Source: Anniella stebbinsi (lineage: Eukaryota > Chordata > Lepidosauria > Squamata > Anniellidae). Taken from it: a stretch of 64,000 nucleotides of DNA. Under the pieces are notes generated by a model that saw only the letters and a list, made by a program, of their open reading frames with translations, did no database searches and was not told the origin of the DNA. The translations under genes were made by a program, and so were the position numbers. The stretch is taken from contig JARDYH010000007.1 of the NCBI GenBank assembly GCA_029215795.1, positions 71,788,763 through 71,852,762 on the forward strand, read 5' to 3'. Below are positions 58,665-64,000 of this stretch, one piece after another. How positions within the stretch are numbered: position 1 is the first letter of the stretch; every line of letters begins with the position of its first letter.

Positions 58665-61600
58665 CCCCCTCCCTCCCTCCCCTCCCCCACTCTCATTGCT
58701 TACCTGCTGCCTCCTCCGCGTCATCCTGCCGTTGTCTTTCCTCCTCGCTGTGGGCTGCTGCATTTGCTGGTCGTGGTGAGTGACATCATCACCCACCATG
58801 ACCAGCAAATGTGGCAGCCAACAGCGAGGAGGGAAGGCGATGGCAGGACGATGGCGGACTATGGCAGGATGACGCAGAGGAGGCAGCAGGGAGAGAGCGG
58901 GGAGGGAGGGGGAGAGCATGTCGGATGTCACGGATGTCAGGCCTTGTGAATTGTGAGTTTAAAGATGGAGAATTGTTGTGAGAAAGTTCTGTGTCAGTCT
59001 GTGTCTCTTTAAGCTTATCTGTAGCTGTTTCTCGTGGGAGGTTTGCTAGCTGAGGCTTTGAGCTGGGAAGTTTCTTTGAGAACAAATGTATGTTTGGAAA
59101 AGGTGGGGGCTATCTTGCAAGCTGTCTCTCACATGGTGTCATCATCAAGAGGAGGTTGAACTGTGCCACTCTGTTTGCCCATGAGTTTAGATTACAGGCC
59201 TGAGGTCCTGTCTGTCAAAGTGGCTTGGAATAGCCAGCCTCCAGCCTATAAGTGGAATGAGCAAAGGGGAGGCCCTTTACTAGGAATCATCTGTTCTACG
59301 CTTGCCATGAAACTCCTCATGTTTGGGATTCTATCTGTTTGGAGATGTTGGATGCACTCTGTACATGTTCTGTTGCTATTTGGACTTGGAATTTCTAAGG
59401 ACTGTGCCATGAAACTCTGAGGCTTTTCATAGACTTGGACTTGCTGTTACTGTTTCTGAATCGTGTTCTTTGGCCTGAGAGCTTCCTAGGCTGATCATTG
59501 CTGTTTCTGGATTGTGTGTGTGTGTGACCTGCAAGCCTTCCTTAAAGCTAAAGTTATGGGCAAGAGGGGTTTCCTAAGTCAAAGAGGTTCGTGCCCTGAT
59601 ATCTTGCTTACGTGATCAGCTCATTGTTTTCCGGCAGGCTGAGTCTGGTTCGTGCAAGATGAATCTGTTCTTTGCTGGGCTTCATGCATCCCTGTGCTGG
59701 AGTTTCTCCTTGAGCTCTGCTCTTGTTCCTGATGAGTCTGTTTGTGTCGCTGCTGGTGACTGCTCACATGGGACAGGGGCAACTCTATACGTCTCCCCCC
59801 GAGTGATTGCTGTTTGCATCATGCTGTTGTACCTGAAGCTATCTGGCCGTCATCAGCTTTACGTGGATGTATGCAGAAATGAAACCATTATACTTGATTT
59901 CCGTGTGATTTCAGAAATGAAAGAGGTCTCACCATTTTGGAGTGTGTTGTCAGTTTGCTAAGTTCGTGAGCAGAAGCCTGGAGATGGGCTGAGTCACAAC
60001 AGAGCGGGGAGGGAGGGAGGGAGGGAGTATTTTTGAACACTTGAACAGGGTTTTGCTCTCTGACAAGGTGGTCCACTCTTCTAAATTCTGCTCCCCATAA
60101 GAGGGACTATGTGATCCAGGGGGGTGGTTTAATGGGGAAAAATGTGAAAATAAATTATTAAATGCCTAGCAAATGCCAGCCTTTTCCATTGCTTTCCTAC
60201 CTGCAGAAAGTAAGCCAAAATGTGAGTAACCATGCAGCCATCTAGACAGCCTGTTGCTAGTTTGCAATTTTACTCACGTGCAGAGATGTGAAAAGTAGCA
60301 TTGATACATTGAATCTCATAGCCATGGCACTGCATGATTGTCTCCGTGCAAGGTTCGGACCCTCTTGAGAGGCACGCTGGGCAGTTCACCCAACTGAATG
60401 GAAGACTGTTGTAATCTGGCACTACAAAAACAAACCCGTCAAGTCAGCACACATTTCCATGACCATTCCATTTCTCCCCACATCTGTTGCCATCTGCCCC
60501 AGAATGTCCATAAATCTCAGCGTCGTCTGGTTGGAATGGCAGTGGAACTCCAATGCTTCAATGTAAAACTTGACTTTTGAACAACAAGATTCATAGTTTT
60601 ACAATTCCTCTGTTGATGGCCTTTAAGAACTACAGGAAGATCTGCAATAAGGAATTGTGAATGTGTGACTTCCTGTCCCTAGTAATGCCCAATATTAAAG
60701 AGCCTTCCAATTAAATATGGAATACATACTGGGGAGAAAGAGAGCCAGTGTGGGGTAGTGGTTAGTGTATTGGACTGGGAGTCAGGAGATCCGGGTTCTA
60801 GCCCCACTCAGACGTGGAATCTCAGTGGGTGGCTTTGGGCCAGTCACAGATTCTCAGCCCAACTCACTTCTCATGGCTGTAGTTATGAGGACATAATGCC
60901 TTGGGTTCTGTACATTATTGTGAGGTGTTGAGTGAATGTGTCTGTGTGTGATTACAGAGGTTGCCCATTGCAAGGAGCAAAGCAAGGTAAGATAGCCTTA
61001 ACATCACCTATGTGGGATTTCTGTTGGTGAGTCAAACAGTGCAAAGAGGAGAGGGTATTTTTCGCTCCCACTGCACTAGGGTCCCCCAAATGCAAGCCTT
61101 TACTTTGTCCCATAGGAATGCATGGCATCCATTCATGCACACAGGAGAGAGTCGTGTTCGGACAATCCTGCTCCATGCTGCTGGTGACCTCAGCCGCTGG
61201 GTTTTGTACACAGCCTCAGCCTGGGTTCTGCTTTTTTGGGCTGTAATATATCGTTGTAGGAGAGCCTAAGGCGATTCAGATACTTACAGTGGAGATCTGG
61301 TTTGTTACAATCATCTGACAAGCAGCAGTACGTTCTCAACTGAAGGTATTTCTCGTTTGAAGCCATAGAAAGATCCCCTCTGAAACAGCTGTCGGATCTG
61401 CCACATCCCTTGTAATAGATAGCAGATGGGATGTCAACTGTGAAAGAGAATCAGAAAGGGCATTTAGTCAATTCATTTCTCCGTCACTGAGTGGCCGCTA
61501 GCACAGTCTTGTGGTTTGTATCACAGCTTCTTGAGATGGGTGGGTGGGTGGAGATAGCATTTAAAGCCATAGTCGAGTGACCAGATACAAAAGGTGGCAG

Positions 61601-63838
61601 GGCTCCTGCAGATATAACTGTTGTGATGAAGAGGGAATTTCAGCAGGTGCTGCATGCATACGAATGACCCCTGCTGAAATTCCCTTTTCTATTCAACTGT
61701 TAAAGATACAGGAGCCCTGTCCTCCTTTCCATATGTAGTGATTCCCCACAGATAAATCTGAGTTAACTCTGGATGTTACAGAGACACTAATGAAAACACA
61801 ACCATGCTAAGGCATAGTTAGCCACTAACCCTTTTGCAGCAAATGCTCAGTGAACTTGTTGAAACCGTGGTCATGCAACCACCATGGCTAGGATTAGTTG
61901 ACATGACATGCTAAGCCATCATGTATTGCTCAAAATGTTTAACTACCATGGCTAAGCGTGTCATCTGAACAGGGTCAATGTGCTAAATGGACTGAAAATA
62001 CTTTCTTACTCACCTAGCGTTGTTTTAGTAATAAGGACAAGGCAAACATCCTGATCCTTTTTACACGGCACAGATTCCACTTCTGCATCATCACATATTA
62101 ATACAGTCTTAATACACCTTAGACATCTTAGAGGTGCTACTGCAGATAAAAAGAAAGGGTTGTAAACATCAAGGGCAGTATCACAATCTGCTTTTTCCAG
62201 TCATGTACTCAGACTGGTCCTTGTCAAACAGATAGCTTTGAAGGTACACTGATCGAGAGAGGAGTGCAAATCCTTATGAAAGATTTTAAATAGCCTAAAT
62301 ACGAGTTATCGTATGTTGAATAAAATGAGTGTCAAATGATTGGTTCATTAGTAGTGATGACTGACCCACCCACATCCAGCTCATTGGACGCTCGCCAAGC
62401 CACCGCCAGCTGCTGCCTGCCAATGTTACCCACCCCTGCTTGAAGCATGAGCTTCTTTAAGCCTCCACGAGTGTCCGACGAGTGCCCAGCAGCCGTCCGC
62501 CCTGATCCAGCGCCTCCAATGCTGCACACAATGGAGGCTCCAGAAATTTCGCATGTTCCATGTTGCGTAAATGGTGGCTGTCAAGGCCGTTTAATCTTGT
62601 AGACCTCTATCATGCCTCTCCCCTTACCGTCTTTTCCCCCCAAGCTACACAACCCCAGCTGTTGTAACCCTCCCTCGTAGCATGAAAGCTCCAGTCCCTT
62701 GATCATTCAGGTGTCCACTGTGTGCTCATCTTGACCTTTGTGCCATAGAAGACCTGTGCACTCATCTTGCAAAGCTCTCAAGCTGCCTCCACAGAGACAC
62801 AGACGTTGGAATGAACTGCGAGACACTGGGCATGTCTACACCTAATGGTGCAGAGGGAGGGAGGGGGAGGATCGCAGACGTACCTGCTTCCGTGACCCTC
62901 CTCAGATGTCTACACCGAAGTGCTACATCCCAGAGGGAAAGTGGGATGTTGCAGATGCCACTTTGTTTTTCCAGGAAGAGGAGCTGCGCGGCCCCAATCT
63001 GCCCCAAAAGGTATATTTAAAAAGAAAAACCAGTCCCAACACCCCTGCCATCCTGGGGGTGGCGAAATTCCCTTCACCCTCACCCCTGTGGGTACGGACC
63101 CACCCCATGTGGCTCTGTGCCCGTTTCACGACCCAGGACGGCAGAAAAACTTTGATATCCCCGCTTTCCGCAATCCCTGGGTTATCCCAGGGTCATCCCT
63201 AGGTTGTCCCTGGTTGCCCCCGGGATTCCCCGTGTGTCATGTGGCGGCACAGGGATGACCTAGAGACGGCCCTGGGATAAATCCCTGGTGTAGACATGGC
63301 CATGCTTCCTCTTTCATACGTTCATTCTGGATGTCCGAAAAGGGTTACGATGTCCAATACGAAACATGACAAAGGATCTGCAGGTCTACTGTATAGATGG
63401 TAACTGTCATGGGCAGGACCTACACTACTGCTTTAAAACAGTTTATAACAGTATTGAGAACTGTTGGGTCCCAGGGCACACTTCACATACAGTTTTTAAA
63501 CCATTTTCAAAGTGTCATATCCTGTTATCTGGCCATCCAGTCAACTCATCCTTGAAAGGGCATAAAAAAGCTGAACTAGAAACTCTGTATGATAAGAAAG
63601 CTACAACTTCAGATCACTTTATTAGGTTAGGATATTGATATACCACCCTTCATAATCTAAATAATAATAATATTATTATTATTAATAATAATAATAATTT
63701 ATTTATAACCCGCCTCTCCCTCCGGATGTACTGCCCTCCCTAGGTGCCTCCTCCCCATGAAGAACCCAGGACTTCTGGTTCATACTCACCTGGAGAAAAC
63801 AAGGCCAAGAGGAGGTACGTGTTCAGGAGCACATTCAG
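57295..63838 (-). CDS. Gene h: LU gene with lost start codon and extended C-terminus
   Basis: Exons: SP-like 63790-63838, E2 62014-62139, E3 61288-61437, E4 60278-60421, E5 57295-57554. E2-E5 are open, phase 1, and keep all LU cysteines (RCLRC, CCLSDDCN, NCPACF, HGCATKDFCD). In the first exon the ATG position reads CTG. A 12-bp word (CAGGAGCACATT on the plus strand) is repeated there, and beyond it the sequence is unrelated to any paralogue. No in-frame ATG occurs before an upstream stop at 63893-63895. At the other end the TGA stop of genes b and e is changed to AGA, adding 32 codons (RLIKGEMLFPMLSS...) up to a TGA at 57295. It may be dead, may start elsewhere, or may be spliced to an upstream exon outside the window. 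Confidence 0.75.
58469..58945. repeat. Foldback repeat with CT tract, gene h copy
   Basis: Orthologous to 30967-31530 but lacks about 95 bp between two similar hairpin arms. The CT tract is at 58620-58662. Confidence 0.6.
60738..60915 (+). mobile_element. tRNA-type SINE in gene h intron 3, 3' end deleted
   Basis: The head keeps a good B-box-like GGGTTCTAGCCCC (60796). The tail present in gene b (13340-13380) is deleted. Confidence 0.8.
62829..63301. mobile_element. Inverted-repeat DNA element in gene h intron 1
   Basis: Nearly identical to 15330-15802 in gene b. Confidence 0.6.
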
Positions 63839-63847
63839 GAGCACATT

Positions 63848-64000
63848 TATACTCTTTCTGAATGCTAGGTTGCTAGTTTGTTGTACTAGATTTTACTGCA
63901 CCTGTTCAGTGGTAGCAGTATGCTGAATCTGTGAGTATGGGTGTGAGAAAGGTGTTGGAGAAAGAGTGTTAAATGTTAGGAAAGGTGAGACTATGGTCAT
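63848..64000. other. Sequence unrelated to the paralogues upstream of gene h
   Basis: No TATA box at the conserved distance and no match to the promoter regions of genes a, c, d, e or f. No feature recognised. Confidence 0.5.

Overview
The window is vertebrate genomic DNA, most likely from a squamate reptile (lizard or snake). The reasons are short exons with canonical splice sites, dense interspersed repeats (L1, L2/CR1-like LINEs, tRNA-type SINEs, hAT elements, a DIRS/Ngaro-like retroelement), and an array of two-domain Ly6/uPAR (LU, three-finger) genes resembling the gamma-type phospholipase A2 inhibitors (PLI-gamma) and PINLYP-like proteins of reptiles. The species call is inference.

All recognisable genes are on the minus strand. 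Each is a variant of a five-exon plan: signal peptide (SP); E2 and E3, the two halves of LU domain 1; E4 and E5, LU domain 2. Every intron is phase 1, so the internal exons are interchangeable without breaking frame. From low to high coordinate I call them genes a to h. Gene a (598-3177) runs off the left edge. Gene b (4195-16356) has all five exons open (210 codons). Gene c (18260-22595) lacks E5. Gene d (24027-27041) is a remnant with SP and a truncated E5. Gene e (29894-40622) has lost E2 and E3 to a 6.7-kb foreign segment. Gene f (43807-51118) carries two frameshifts. Gene g (55979-56130) is a truncated E5. Gene h (57295-63838) has open E2-E5 but has lost both its start codon and its usual stop codon. 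The order a-b-c, d-e-f, g-h shows a three-gene block repeated about 2.6 times with a spacing of roughly 26-27 kb, then remodelled by deletion, gene conversion and transposition.

Five of the seven SP exons have a TATA-type box 89 nt above the ATG (mutated in e). The b/c boundary is unusual: one deletion junction near 16398 has removed the last exon of gene c together with the core promoter of gene b. This could turn the two into one read-through gene.

Between and inside the genes lie: a 5.1-kb L1 in gene b intron 4 with a 56-bp flanking duplication; two hAT-type elements (28053-29882 and 53762-55703) with perfect 8-bp target duplications and tandem GC-rich foldback repeats; a decayed tyrosine-recombinase retroelement (33245-39911) with a 45-bp minisatellite; an L2/CR1-like LINE; a 2-kb insertion with an intact 376-codon LINE-ORF1-like frame; and many SINEs and microsatellites. 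I saw no tRNA, rRNA, CRISPR array or bacterial-type operon.
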